A stretch of DNA of 64,000 nucleotides from Oscillospiraceae bacterium (GTDB lineage Bacteria > Bacillota > Clostridia > Oscillospirales > Ruminococcaceae). The stretch spans positions 1-64,000 of the forward strand of contig SVMR01000005.1 in the NCBI GenBank assembly GCA_015067315.1, read 5' to 3'. The notes under the pieces are model-generated. The model was not told the origin of the DNA and did not search any database. It saw only the letters and a program-made list of their open reading frames with translations. A program made the translations under genes and the position numbers. This document shows, piece by piece, positions 48,994 through 58,055 of this stretch. Within the stretch, counting starts at the first letter, position 1. Each line of letters begins with the position of its first letter.

Positions 48994-51621
48994 GTGAAGA
49001 AAATAGAACAGTATAACGTAACCGGAATGAGCTGCGCCGCCTGCTCCGCAAGGGTTGAAAAAGCGGTTTCCGAAGTGGAAGGCGTAACTTCCTGCTCCGT
49101 AAGCCTTCTTACAAACTCAATGGGAGTTGAGGGAAGCGCGGATTCCGAAAAAATAATTGCGGCGGTTGAAGCGGCTGGCTATGGCGCTTCGCTTAAAACC
49201 GCGGACAAAAAAGAAAAACAGCGCAGCAGAGCGGATGCTCTTGAAGATAAGGAAACTCCGGTTCTTAAAAAGCGACTTTGGGCATCAATCGGTTTTCTTG
49301 CGGTTCTGATGTATATTTCCATGGGGCATACCATGTGGAACTGGCCTCTTCCGGATTTCCTTGCAAAGAACTGCATTGCAATCGGCCTTGCCCAGATGCT
49401 TCTTGCGGGGATCGTAATGGTGATAAACCAGAAATTCTTCATAAACGGCTTCAAAGGTCTGCTCCATAAAGCGCCGAATATGGATACCCTTGTTGCTCTC
49501 GGTTCCGGAGCTTCCTTTGTTTACAGCGTCTATGCCCTTTATGCAATGTCCGAAGAGGTTATTGCGGGAAATCTTTCCGGCGCGCACCATTATCTCCATG
49601 AATTTTATTTTGAATCCGCGGCGATGATCCTTGCGCTTATAACCGTCGGAAAAATGCTTGAGGCCCGTTCAAAAGGAAAAACAACGGATGCTCTCCGTTC
49701 CATTATGGATCTTGCGCCGAAAACCGCAACGGTTATCCGGGACGGCGAAGAAGTTACCGTCGGAATTGAGGAACTCCGCAAAGGCGAAATCTTCGTTGTC
49801 CGTCCGGGCGAAAGCATTCCCGTTGACGGAATCGTTCTTGAAGGCGAAACCGCGGTAAACGAATCCGCCCTCACCGGCGAAAGCATCCCGGTTGACAAAA
49901 CCGCCGGTTCCCGCGTTTCCGCCGCGACCATAAACCAAAGCGGATTTATAAAATGCGAAGCGGAAAGAGTCGGGGAAGACACGACCCTTTCCCAAATTAT
50001 AAAAATGGTTGAGGAAGCTTCCGCAACAAAAGCTCCCATAGCAAAAGTTGCCGACAAAGTTTCCGGAATTTTTGTTCCGGTGGTAATAACAATTGCGCTT
50101 ATAACCGCCGCAACCTGGCTTTTCCTCGGCGAAACGGTCGGTTTCGCCATTGCAAGGGGAATTTCCGTTCTTGTAATAAGCTGTCCCTGCGCTCTCGGTC
50201 TTGCAACTCCCGTTGCGATTATGGTCGGAAGCGGATTGGGCGCAAAAAACGGAATCCTTTATAAAACCGCCGCTTCTCTTGAAGAAGCCGGAAGAACCGA
50301 AATTGTCGTAATGGACAAAACCGGAACCATTACAAAAGGCGAACCTTCCGTAACGGATATAATTCCCGCGGAAGGGGTTTCCGAAGCGGCATTTTTAAAA
50401 ATCGCCTGCGCGGTTGAATCAAAAAGCGAACATCCTCTTGCGAAGGCAATTATCGCAAAATGCGATGAGCTTGGAATAAAAACCGCCGCAGCTTCAAACT
50501 TCTATGCCCTTCCCGGAAGCGGAGTTTCCGGAATAATGGGCGGAATCCCCGTTTTCGGCGGAAATCTTGATTTTATCGGGAACACCTCGCCCGTTCCGGA
50601 AGGAACCAAGGAAAAAGCGGAGGAACTTGCCTCCGAAGGAAAAACTCCCCTTTTCTTCAGCGGAAACGGAATGTTCCTCGGAACAATCGCCGTTGCGGAT
50701 ACGGTAAAGGAAGAAAGCCCCGAAGCTGTTTCCCGCCTTAAAAATATGGGAATATATACCGTAATGCTAACCGGCGACAACGAAAGAACCGCAAAAGCCA
50801 TTGCGGAACAGGTCGGCGTTGACGAAGTCATTGCCGGCGTTTTTCCGGAAGGAAAAGAAGAAGCTGTCCGCCGTTTTAAAGAAAAAGGAAAAACCGCAAT
50901 GGTCGGCGACGGAATAAACGATGCGCCCGCCCTTGCTTCCGCAGATATCGGAATTGCAATCGGAGCGGGAACGGACGTTGCAATCGACTGCGCGGACGTT
51001 GTTCTTATGCAAAGCCGCCTTTCGGACGTTCCGGCGGCAATCGCTCTCGGAAGAGCGACCCTCCGCAATATCCGCCAGAATCTTTTCTGGGCGTTCATTT
51101 ATAATACAATAGGAATTCCCGTTGCGGCAGGCGCGCTTGTTTCCTTCGGTATTGAACTTAATCCGATGCTCGGCGCCGCCGCAATGAGCCTTTCAAGCTT
51201 CTGTGTCGTAAGCAACGCCCTGCGCCTTAATCTTGCGGATATTTTCAACCCGAAGAAAGACAGAAAACGCAAAAATGCTATAATCTTTTCCGAATCCGCG
51301 GAAACCGAACCCGCCGAACCTGCCGAACCTGCGGAGGATAAAGAATCTTCCGCGGAGAACGTCATCCCCGGCGTTCCGTCCGGACCGGAAACCGAAGAAA
51401 CCGAAGCCGCCCCGGAAATTATCGAAAAAACCTATAAAATTTCCGGAATGATGTGCGGACACTGCGAAGCCCACGTTAAGGAAGCGCTTGAAGCGATTCC
51501 GGAAATTATCGAAGCAAAAGCTTCCTGCCTTTATGACAGCGCGGAAGTTAAAATGACCGCGGAAGTTCCGGAAGAAAAAATCCGCGAAGCAATCGAAAAG
51601 GCAGGATATAAACTGGAATAA
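48994..51621 (+). CDS. copA: Copper-exporting P-type ATPase
   Basis: A P1B-type ATPase of about 875 residues exporting Cu(I). It has an N-terminal HMA domain with GMSCAAC (Cys14, Cys17), eight helices including the ion-site CPC (397-399), and the phosphorylation loop DKTGT (441-445), HP dipeptide (SEHPLAKA) and GDGINDAPAL. It ends, after an acidic Pro/Glu linker (about 765-810), with a second HMA domain (814-875; GMMCGHC, Cys821, Cys824). GTG at 48994 is chosen because AGGA lies 6 nt upstream; ATG at 48988 has no spacing. No CsoR or CopY gene is adjacent. Confidence 0.92.
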   Translation: MKKIEQYNVTGMSCAACSARVEKAVSEVEGVTSCSVSLLTNSMGVEGSADSEKIIAAVEAAGYGASLKTADKKEKQRSRADALEDKETPVLKKRLWASIGFLAVLMYISMGHTMWNWPLPDFLAKNCIAIGLAQMLLAGIVMVINQKFFINGFKGLLHKAPNMDTLVALGSGASFVYSVYALYAMSEEVIAGNLSGAHHYLHEFYFESAAMILALITVGKMLEARSKGKTTDALRSIMDLAPKTATVIRDGEEVTVGIEELRKGEIFVVRPGESIPVDGIVLEGETAVNESALTGESIPVDKTAGSRVSAATINQSGFIKCEAERVGEDTTLSQIIKMVEEASATKAPIAKVADKVSGIFVPVVITIALITAATWLFLGETVGFAIARGISVLVISCPCALGLATPVAIMVGSGLGAKNGILYKTAASLEEAGRTEIVVMDKTGTITKGEPSVTDIIPAEGVSEAAFLKIACAVESKSEHPLAKAIIAKCDELGIKTAAASNFYALPGSGVSGIMGGIPVFGGNLDFIGNTSPVPEGTKEKAEELASEGKTPLFFSGNGMFLGTIAVADTVKEESPEAVSRLKNMGIYTVMLTGDNERTAKAIAEQVGVDEVIAGVFPEGKEEAVRRFKEKGKTAMVGDGINDAPALASADIGIAIGAGTDVAIDCADVVLMQSRLSDVPAAIALGRATLRNIRQNLFWAFIYNTIGIPVAAGALVSFGIELNPMLGAAAMSLSSFCVVSNALRLNLADIFNPKKDRKRKNAIIFSESAETEPAEPAEPAEDKESSAENVIPGVPSGPETEETEAAPEIIEKTYKISGMMCGHCEAHVKEALEAIPEIIEAKASCLYDSAEVKMTAEVPEEKIREAIEKAGYKLE

Positions 51622-51800
51622 CCGGTATTTTGTGCCCGAAACAAAAAATTCATAAAATTTTTTAAAATTTCATGCAATACTTTTTGAATTTTCGGACACT
51701 TAATATATATGCGCCTTTTTCGGGCGCGCAAAAACAAGCAAAAAAACACACCGCCGCCGGAAAGGCGGCAAGCTTTAAAAAAGAAAGGAATAAAAACAAA

Positions 51801-52358
51801 ATGAAAAAAATTCTTGCATTTGTACTTGCTATGATCATGGTTCTTTCCTTCGCGGCATGCGGAAACAGCGAACCCGCAGAAGGCGAAAACGCAAACACCG
51901 AAGTAACCGTCGGTTCCGCTCTCGAAATTCTTGAAACCGTTTGGGGCAAATTCGGCGAAGACGAAAAATTCTTCGCAATGGGCGGCGACTATGACAACAT
52001 GGTTGACAATGCTCCCGGCGCTGTTACCAACGCAGATTACATCTCCGGCGTTCTTCTTGTTCCCGCAGGCACCGAAGTTATCGAAGCGGCAGGTCTTGTT
52101 CACGGAATGAACCTCAACTCCTTCACCGCAGGCGCTTTCAAAGTTTCCGACGCAGCAGCTTTCGCTGAAACCATGCACGAAGCAATCGCTTCCAACCAGT
52201 GGATGTGCGGCTTCCCCGAAAAAATGGTAATCGCAACCTTCGGAAACGAATACGTTGTCGCAATGTTCGGTCTTAACGACGCAATCAACCCCTTTGAAGA
52301 AAAACTTGTTGCCGAATATCCTGAAGCAACCATCGTTTACAGCGAAGCAATCGCATAA
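51801..52358 (+). CDS. Lipoprotein, DUF4358-like
   Basis: A 185-residue secreted lipoprotein: signal sequence MKKILAFVLAMIMVLSFAAC with lipid Cys20, acidic spacer, then a domain with AFKVSDAAAFAETMHEAIAS, NQWMCGFPEKMVIATFGNEY and VVAMFGLNDAINPFEEKLVA. The layout is like DUF4358 proteins, which often accompany MBOAT/DHHW pairs, and such a pair follows; the assignment is tentative. Codons are strongly biased, suggesting high expression. AAAGGAA lies upstream. A terminator separates it from the MBOAT gene. Confidence 0.72.
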   Translation: MKKILAFVLAMIMVLSFAACGNSEPAEGENANTEVTVGSALEILETVWGKFGEDEKFFAMGGDYDNMVDNAPGAVTNADYISGVLLVPAGTEVIEAAGLVHGMNLNSFTAGAFKVSDAAAFAETMHEAIASNQWMCGFPEKMVIATFGNEYVVAMFGLNDAINPFEEKLVAEYPEATIVYSEAIA

Positions 52359-52379
52359 TTTCTTCTTTACGAAGAACAA

Positions 52380-52412
52380 TCGGGCGCATCCTTCCGATGC
52401 GCCCGCCTTTTT
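52380..52412 (+). terminator. Terminator after the lipoprotein gene
   Basis: GGGCGCATC (52382-52390), CTTCC, GATGCGCCC (52396-52404), then a T-rich tail. Confidence 0.88.
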
Positions 52413-52501
52413 CAAAAAAACAAAAGGGCTTTAAAAATTCTGATTGAATAATCAAAACTTTTAAAACCTTTCTGTTTAAAAAATTTTTTGGAGGTGAACC
52501 T

Positions 52502-53905
52502 ATGCTCTTTTCGAGCATTCCTTTCCTTTATTATTTTCTGCCGCTTGTTCTGATAACCTATTTTGCGGCGCCGAAAAAGCTTAAAAACGCGGTTCTTTTT
52601 GCGTACAGCCTTGTTTTCTATGCCTGGGGCGAACCGGTTTATGTTTTCCTCATGGCGGTTTCAATCGTTTCCGCCTGGGGTCTGGCTCTTTTGATGGAAA
52701 AAGCAAAAACGCAAAAGGTAAGAAAAATCATTATGATAATTTCCGTTGTGATAAGCTTTTCTTTCCTTGCCTATTTCAAATATGCGGATTTCTTCATCAG
52801 CAACTTCAACGCCGCAACGGGACTTTCAATTCCGCTTTTAAAACTTGCCCTTCCGGTGGGAATAAGTTTTTATACCTTCCAGATAGCAAGCTATACCATT
52901 GACGTTTACCGCGGCGACACAAAGGCGAACAGAAACATCGTGAACTTCGGAGCCTATGTTGTGCTTTTTCCCCAGCTTATTGCGGGACCCATTGTCCGTT
53001 ACGTCGATATTGCGGAAATGCTTGAAAACCGAACCCATACCCTTGAAAAAACCGCATACGGAATCAAAAGATTCTGCCTCGGTCTTGGAAAAAAGGTTCT
53101 TCTTGCAAACACCTTCGGCGAACTTTGTTCCGTTTTCCGGGCAAGCGACGAAAAAACGGTTCTTTTCTATTGGATGTATGCGGCGGCTTTTATGCTCCAG
53201 ATTTATTTCGATTTTTCCGGCTATTCCGATATGGCGATAGGTCTTGGAAGAATCTTCGGCTTCACATTCCTCGAAAACTTCGATTTTCCCTTTGTTTCCA
53301 AAAGCATCACCGAATTCTGGAGAAGATGGCATATGTCCCTCGGAAGCTGGTTCCGTGATTACGTTTATATTCCCCTCGGCGGAAACAGGGTTAAAACTCC
53401 CCGCTTCCTCTTCAACATTTTTGTGGTCTGGTTCCTTACCGGTTTCTGGCACGGCGCCGACTGGCAGTTCATCGTATGGGGACTTTTCTATGGCGTAATG
53501 CTTGTGATTGAAAAAATGTGGCTTAAAAAATATCTCGATAAGGCTCCCGCCTTCCTTTGCCATATCTACGTTCTTTTCCTTTCCGCAATCGGCTTTGTGA
53601 TTTTCAATTCCGTCAATATGGCGGGCGCAATAGAAGATCTTAAAGGAATGTTCGGATTTTCCGGTCTTCCCCTTTGCGGAACCGAAACTCTTTATTACCT
53701 CAAGAGTTTTGCCCTTATGTTTGTTGTCGGTTCTCTTCTTGCAACCCCGGTTATCAAGAACCTCCTTGCAAAAATCGATTCCGCAAAAACCGGCGGAAAA
53801 ATTCTTGCGGTTCTCCGCCCAATTGGTTTTGCGGCAATTTTGATCATAGTGACCGGATATCTTGCGGACGGTTCCTTTAATCCGTTCTTCTATTTCAGAT
53901 TTTAA
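52502..53905 (+). CDS. MBOAT-family O-acyltransferase (AlgI/DltB-like)
   Basis: A 467-residue polytopic membrane O-acyltransferase with the MBOAT features LPVGISFYTFQIASYTIDVY, LFPQLIAGPIVRY, FDFSGYSDMAIGLGRI, SITEFWRRWHMSLGSWFRDY and the catalytic-His segment FLTGFWHGADWQF. These enzymes pass acyl groups across the membrane to a partner that modifies cell-surface polysaccharide. Its operon partner is the DHHW protein 17 nt downstream. GGAGGTG precedes the ATG at 52502. Confidence 0.94.
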   Translation: MLFSSIPFLYYFLPLVLITYFAAPKKLKNAVLFAYSLVFYAWGEPVYVFLMAVSIVSAWGLALLMEKAKTQKVRKIIMIISVVISFSFLAYFKYADFFISNFNAATGLSIPLLKLALPVGISFYTFQIASYTIDVYRGDTKANRNIVNFGAYVVLFPQLIAGPIVRYVDIAEMLENRTHTLEKTAYGIKRFCLGLGKKVLLANTFGELCSVFRASDEKTVLFYWMYAAAFMLQIYFDFSGYSDMAIGLGRIFGFTFLENFDFPFVSKSITEFWRRWHMSLGSWFRDYVYIPLGGNRVKTPRFLFNIFVVWFLTGFWHGADWQFIVWGLFYGVMLVIEKMWLKKYLDKAPAFLCHIYVLFLSAIGFVIFNSVNMAGAIEDLKGMFGFSGLPLCGTETLYYLKSFALMFVVGSLLATPVIKNLLAKIDSAKTGGKILAVLRPIGFAAILIIVTGYLADGSFNPFFYFRF

Positions 53906-53922
53906 AGAAAGGCGGTATTAAT

Positions 53923-55026
53923 ATGAAAAAAAGAACAGAATATATCTATACCGCCGTGCTCATGGCGGTGCTCATCTTCGGGCTTGCGATTTTCGCCGTG
54001 CTCAAACCCGCGGACGAATTTTCCGAAAGCGAAAGAAGACCCCTTAAACAGCTTCCGGAACTTTCGGTCGAAACAATCCTGAACGGAAACTTCATGGATA
54101 ATTTCGAGGATTATACAAACGACCAGTTCCCGTTAAGGGATGCTTTCCGCTCAATAAAAGCTCTTTCAAGATACTATCTTTTCGGTCTTTCCGACAACAA
54201 CGAACTTTATTTCGCCGAAGGTCATATCGCAAAGCTCGATTTTCCCCTTGATGAGGATTCGATTAATTACGCGGCGGACCGTTTTGAAGACCTCTATAAC
54301 AAATATATGGCGGGAAAAGCAAACAAAGTCGTTTTCTCCGTCGTTCCGGATAAAGGATTTTATATTGCCGAAGAAAACGGCTATCCGGCAATGGATTATG
54401 CGGCTATGCAGGAATTCTTCAAAAACCGCCTTGATTTTGCGGAATACGTTGATATAACCGGAACCCTCGGAAAGGATTCCTATTATCTCACCGATACCCA
54501 TTGGCAGCAGCAGTATCTTACCGGAACCGCGGAAAAAATTCTTTCCGCCCTCGGGGCTTCCGCTTTTGATAATTTCGAAGAATCCGTCGCAACGGAAGAA
54601 TTCCATGGGGTTTATTACGGTCAAAGCGCGCTTCCGCTTAAACCGGAAAAAATCGTCTGTCTTCATAATGCCGAACTTGACGGAATGACCGTTTTGAATT
54701 ACGAAACCGGAAAAGAAACCGGCGTTTATGATTTCGATAAGCTCGGAAGCAAGGACCCTTATGAATTCTATCTTTCCGGACCTTCCCCGGTTCTTGAAGT
54801 CACAAATCCGAACGGGGAAGAAGGCAGAAAACTTATAATTTTCCGCGATTCCTTCGGTTCTTCGATCGGTCCGCTTCTTATGAATGATTACGAAAAAATC
54901 TTCCTGGTGGATACCCGCTATCTCCTTCCGGATTTTGTGGGAAACTACGTCGATTTTGAAGGCGCGGACGTCCTTATGCTTTACAGCAGCCTTGTTCTCA
55001 ACGAAAGTTCCACCATTAAAAAATAA
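53923..55026 (+). CDS. DHHW-family (AlgJ/AlgX-like) surface acetylation protein
   Basis: A 367-residue protein with one N-terminal membrane helix (about 8-28) and an SGNH-like extracellular domain. DSYYLTDTHWQQQYL holds the D-T-H-W variant of the DHHW motif, and KLIIFRDSFGSSIGPLL the serine motif. Paired with the upstream MBOAT gene, it likely completes O-acetylation of a wall polymer. Start set by AAAGGCGG before ATG 53923. Its first 80 bp contain three GTGCTCA heptamers. Confidence 0.88.
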   Translation: MKKRTEYIYTAVLMAVLIFGLAIFAVLKPADEFSESERRPLKQLPELSVETILNGNFMDNFEDYTNDQFPLRDAFRSIKALSRYYLFGLSDNNELYFAEGHIAKLDFPLDEDSINYAADRFEDLYNKYMAGKANKVVFSVVPDKGFYIAEENGYPAMDYAAMQEFFKNRLDFAEYVDITGTLGKDSYYLTDTHWQQQYLTGTAEKILSALGASAFDNFEESVATEEFHGVYYGQSALPLKPEKIVCLHNAELDGMTVLNYETGKETGVYDFDKLGSKDPYEFYLSGPSPVLEVTNPNGEEGRKLIIFRDSFGSSIGPLLMNDYEKIFLVDTRYLLPDFVGNYVDFEGADVLMLYSSLVLNESSTIKK

Positions 55027-55129
55027 TTTTTTAACAAAATCCCGAAAACTGCTTTATTTTTTGTTTTCGTTGATGTATAATGTATCCGGATAAGTTTCCC
55101 CATTTTTACAATAATATGGAGGATTTTAT

Positions 55130-56302
55130 ATGCAGGATTTTAATCTTAAAACAAAAGTATATTTCGGCGAAAACGCTCTTGATCATCTTCTTGAAAAAGA
55201 CAGCAAATGTGCCTTCATCGTTGCCGATCCCTTTACCGTAAAAAGCGGGCTCATAAAACTTATTACCGACCGTCTTGACGCAACGGACGTTCCCTATCTT
55301 GTTTATGACGATGTTGTTCCGGATCCGCCCATGGATAAAGTTATTGTCGGGGTGCAAAAATGCCTCGGACTCCGTCCGGACTGCATTATGGCTGTTGGCG
55401 GCGGCAGCGCAATCGATTTTACCAAAGCGGTAAAAATGTTTGCCCACAGAGCTGACCCGACCTTCGATCCGCCTTTTGTTGCAATTCCCACCACAAGCGG
55501 AACCGGTTCCGAAGTGACCGAAGTTGCGGTAATCACCGATCCTGAAAAGAAAACAAAATATCCTCTTGTTTCCGAAGAACTTATCGCGGACGTTGCGATT
55601 CTTGATGCGGAACTTGTAAAAACCGTTCCGAAAACAATAACCGCCGATACCGGTATGGATATCATCACCCACGCAATCGAAGCTTTTGTCAGCACCGGAA
55701 ACAGCGAATTTTCCGATGCCCTTGCGGAAAGAGCGATAAAACTCTGCTGCCGCTATCTTTGCCGTTCCTATCTCAACGCAAACGATATGGAAGCAAGAGG
55801 CAAAATCCACGTCGCTTCCTGCATGGCGGGTATGGCATTCAACGAAGCGGGACTCGGTCTTAACCACGGAATGGCTCACCAGCTCGGCGCAAGATTCCAT
55901 ATTCCCCACGGAAGAGCAAACGCAATGCTTCTGCCCTGCATCATCAGCTATAACAGCGACATCACAAACATGACCATTCCGCACGAAAATCTTCCGGCAT
56001 GCGTCAAAAAATACTGCGAAATCGCCGCTTCCCTCGGAATTGTAAACTTCAACGAAGTTTCAACGGTACGTTCCTTTATGAACTATATCAAAATTCTCAC
56101 AAGGGAAATGGATATGCCCTGCTGCATTAAAGATGTCGGCGGAATCACGAAGGAAGAATATTTTGCCGCAATCGACGAAATGGCCGACGCCGCGCTTAAA
56201 GATGCGACCACCCGGACCAACCCCAGAGTTCCCGCAAAAGAGGACGTTGTTGCAATTTACGAAGCCCTTTGGGATCTCCACCGCGACGACGAAAGATATT
56301 GA
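55130..56302 (+). CDS. Iron-containing alcohol dehydrogenase
   Basis: A group III alcohol dehydrogenase of 390 residues, similar to PduQ/1-propanol or butanol dehydrogenases. Motifs are VGGGSAIDFTKAVKMF (NAD(P) binding), IPTTSGTGSEVT, DTGMDIITHAIEAF, and the metal ligands in LNHGMAHQLGARFHIPHGRANA (His pairs). It reduces aldehydes to alcohols in fermentation. A TATAAT -10 box at 55076-55081 suggests its own promoter. GGAGG precedes the ATG. A GCACCC-type terminator follows. Confidence 0.93.
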   Translation: MQDFNLKTKVYFGENALDHLLEKDSKCAFIVADPFTVKSGLIKLITDRLDATDVPYLVYDDVVPDPPMDKVIVGVQKCLGLRPDCIMAVGGGSAIDFTKAVKMFAHRADPTFDPPFVAIPTTSGTGSEVTEVAVITDPEKKTKYPLVSEELIADVAILDAELVKTVPKTITADTGMDIITHAIEAFVSTGNSEFSDALAERAIKLCCRYLCRSYLNANDMEARGKIHVASCMAGMAFNEAGLGLNHGMAHQLGARFHIPHGRANAMLLPCIISYNSDITNMTIPHENLPACVKKYCEIAASLGIVNFNEVSTVRSFMNYIKILTREMDMPCCIKDVGGITKEEYFAAIDEMADAALKDATTRTNPRVPAKEDVVAIYEALWDLHRDDERY

Positions 56303-56308
56303 TAATTA

Positions 56309-56336
56309 AAAAAAGCACCCTTCGGGGTGCTTTTAT
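56309..56336 (+). terminator. Terminator after the alcohol dehydrogenase gene
   Basis: GCACCC (56315-56320), TTCG, GGGTGC (56325-56330), TTTTA. Confidence 0.9.
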
Positions 56337-56339
56337 TTT

Positions 56340-56870
56340 GCCTTTTCTCGTGGAACCACCGCTTTACGGTAGGGAACAGTCCTGACCGTTCCGCAAAGCC
56401 TTCCCCCGGGGGAAGGTGTCAAAACCGAAGGCTTTGACGGATGAGGGGCAAACCCTGTCAGATTAAAAATGGGCGCACGCCCCTACGACGTTACAATAAA
56501 ACCCGCTGCTTTACGGTAGGGAACGGTCTTGACCGTTCCGCAAAAAGAATTCCCGGAGGGCAGGCTCCCTTGTGCAAAGGGAGCAGTCGAAAATCTTTGA
56601 TTTTTGACTGAGGGATTGTAACCCCGTCCAATTAAAAACGGGCGGATAATTTTAAAAAAACGGCGGAAGCAGGTGCCCTGAGCGAAGCGAAGAAATACCC
56701 TTGGGGTACCCCCGCCCTACATTGATTTTGATGAACCGCCGAAAACAGGGCGGTAATCTCGACAGAATCCCCCGGTCACGCACCTGTTCTTAAAAGCGTG
56801 ACAGCCCCCTTTGACAAAGGGGCCTTTTTTGTAAAAAAACGGGCGGATATTATCCGCCCTGCATTATTTC
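56340..56870. repeat. Large composite palindromic element block
   Basis: No gene. GGTAGGGAACAGTCCTGACCG (about 56360-56382), a CCTTCCCCCGGGGGAAGG arm with stem CCGAAGG and GGATGAGG (about 56399-56450), a second GGTAGGGAACGGTCTTGACCG (56515-56537), a TGTGCAAAGGGAGC arm with TCAAAAATC-type stem ending GACTGAGGGATTG (about 56565-56620), a GAGCGAAGCGAAG segment, and an inverted GAATCCCCCGGTCACGC ... AAAGGGGCC arm (about 56766-56826). Confidence 0.84.
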
Positions 56871-56892
56871 AATGAACTTTTTCCGTCCGGCG

Positions 56893-57324
56893 TCACAGAA
56901 TTTCGTCGATCTGCGATTCACCGAAAATTTCAAAACCGTTTTCAAGAAGAAGCGCGGCGGTTTTTCCGAATCCGGGAACAAGTCCGCCGTCAAATTTTCC
57001 GTTATGGATAATTCCGCTTCCGCAGGAAGGACTTTTTTCTTTAAAAAGCGCCTTTTTTGCGCCGAAAATTTTTCCAAGGCGCAAAACCTCTTCCGCGCCT
57101 TTGATATATTCCGCGGTGACGTCTTTCCCGTCTTTTGTAAGAACTTTTTCGCCGGAAATTTCCGCCGGAATCCGGGGAGTCGGAAGTCCGCCGAAGATTT
57201 CCGCGCAAACCGGAACAAGTTCATATTTTTCCATGAGTTTTTCAATGCCGGAAACGGGTTTGCTTTTTCCGTCATATCTGCAGGAAACGCCGAGAAGGCA
57301 GGCGCTTATAAGAAGTTTTTCCAT
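56893..57324 (-). CDS. DUF523 family protein
   Basis: A 143-residue protein with the DUF523 hallmarks LLISACLLGVSCRYDGKSKP (cysteines at about 8 and 13), VPVCAEIFGGLPTPR and FKEKSPSCGSG. The three conserved cysteine regions suggest metal or Fe-S binding; related sequences act in 2-thiouracil desulfuration. ATG at 57324 has AAGGAG upstream; the frame extends 27 codons further without support. It lies downstream of queT across a terminator. Confidence 0.92.
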   Translation of the reverse strand: MEKLLISACLLGVSCRYDGKSKPVSGIEKLMEKYELVPVCAEIFGGLPTPRIPAEISGEKVLTKDGKDVTAEYIKGAEEVLRLGKIFGAKKALFKEKSPSCGSGIIHNGKFDGGLVPGFGKTAALLLENGFEIFGESQIDEIL

Positions 57325-57387
57325 AAGTTTTCTCCTTTTTTTCAATTGATCTGTAAATATAATACACCCGAAAAGAAAACCGGTCAA

Positions 57388-57423
57388 CAAAAAAGGCCTC
57401 CGCATCTGCGGAGGCCTTTTTTG
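57388..57423. terminator. Terminator between queT and the DUF523 gene
   Basis: GGCCTCCGC (57395-57403), ATCT, GCGGAGGCC (57408-57416) with A run before and T run after. Confidence 0.9.
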
Positions 57424-57426
57424 TTT

Positions 57427-57915
57427 TCAGAATATGATTTTATATTTTTTGAGCGTTTTCGCAAGAAAAACTCCGAGTATTCCCGCGGTTACAAATTCGC
57501 CGAAACCGACCGTGAGCATGAAGAAAGGGATGCTTCCTTCCGCTCCGTAAGCATAGCGAAGAACAAAAGGAACAATAATCATGTTCGCAAGAATTGTCGG
57601 AACGGGGGCGAGATAAACGCTTTTTTTGCGCAATGCCCAGGCTCCCCAGGCTCCTATAAGGCTTGCAAGGCTTCCGAAGATAACGTCCCAGACAACTCCG
57701 CCGGTTATGATATTCGAAATCATACAGCCGATAAAGACGCCGGGAATCGCCGCCGGGGTGAAAACCGGAAGAACAGCGAACATTTCCGAAAGGCGGAACT
57801 GGATAACTCCGCTTGAAATTCCGAGAAGGGCGGAAACTTCGGTAAGAAGGACGTAAAGCGCCGCAATCATCGCGCTTTTTGTAAGGAAAGCCGTTTTTGT
57901 TTTTCTGTTATTCAT
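57427..57915 (-). CDS. queT: Queuosine precursor ECF transporter S component QueT
   Basis: A 162-residue membrane substrate-binding subunit for an energy-coupling-factor importer of queuosine precursors. Five to six helices carry the QueT pattern AALYVLLTEVSALLGISSG, VIQFRLSEMFAVLPVF, PGVFIGCMISNI and VWDVIFGSLASLIGAWG. The preQ1-type riboswitch in its leader supports the substrate assignment, and tgt at 44.7 kb uses the product. AAAGGAG is 10 nt before ATG 57915 and lies in the riboswitch tail. Confidence 0.93.
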   Translation of the reverse strand: MNNRKTKTAFLTKSAMIAALYVLLTEVSALLGISSGVIQFRLSEMFAVLPVFTPAAIPGVFIGCMISNIITGGVVWDVIFGSLASLIGAWGAWALRKKSVYLAPVPTILANMIIVPFVLRYAYGAEGSIPFFMLTVGFGEFVTAGILGVFLAKTLKKYKIIF

Positions 57916-57925
57916 TTTTCAAAAT

Positions 57926-57968
57926 CTCCTTTGGTTTTGTTTTAAGTGAGGAAGGCTTCGAACTCACT
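57926..57968 (-). ncRNA. preQ1-I-type riboswitch in the queT leader
   Basis: On the minus strand P1 is GTGAG (57967-57963) with CTCAC (57950-57946), enclosing the loop TTCGAAGCCTTC. The A-rich tail TTAAAACAAAACCAAAGGAG follows. The layout and the tail strongly resemble the Thermoanaerobacter preQ1-I aptamer, whose tail includes the ribosome site. CCTT of the loop could pair with AAGG of the Shine-Dalgarno, giving translational control. No structure calculation was run. Confidence 0.72.
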
Positions 57969-57976
57969 GGGTTGAT

Positions 57977-58005
57977 ATTATATCACTTTTCCGGGAACCT
58001 TGCAA
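57977..58005 (-). promoter_or_regulatory. queT promoter
   Basis: Minus strand TTGCAA (58005-58000), 17-bp spacer, TATAAT (57982-57977). Transcription would start about at 57970, just at the aptamer's first stem. Confidence 0.85.
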
Positions 58006-58006
58006 C

Positions 58007-58038
58007 AAAAAAAGAGCGGCAAAACCGCTCTTTTTTTT
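58007..58038. terminator. Terminator between sortase and queT
   Basis: GAGCGG (58014-58019), CAAAA, CCGCTC (58025-58030), with an A run before and eight T after; effective for the minus-strand sortase gene. Confidence 0.85.
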
Positions 58039-58055
58039 AAGAAAAATTAATTTAA

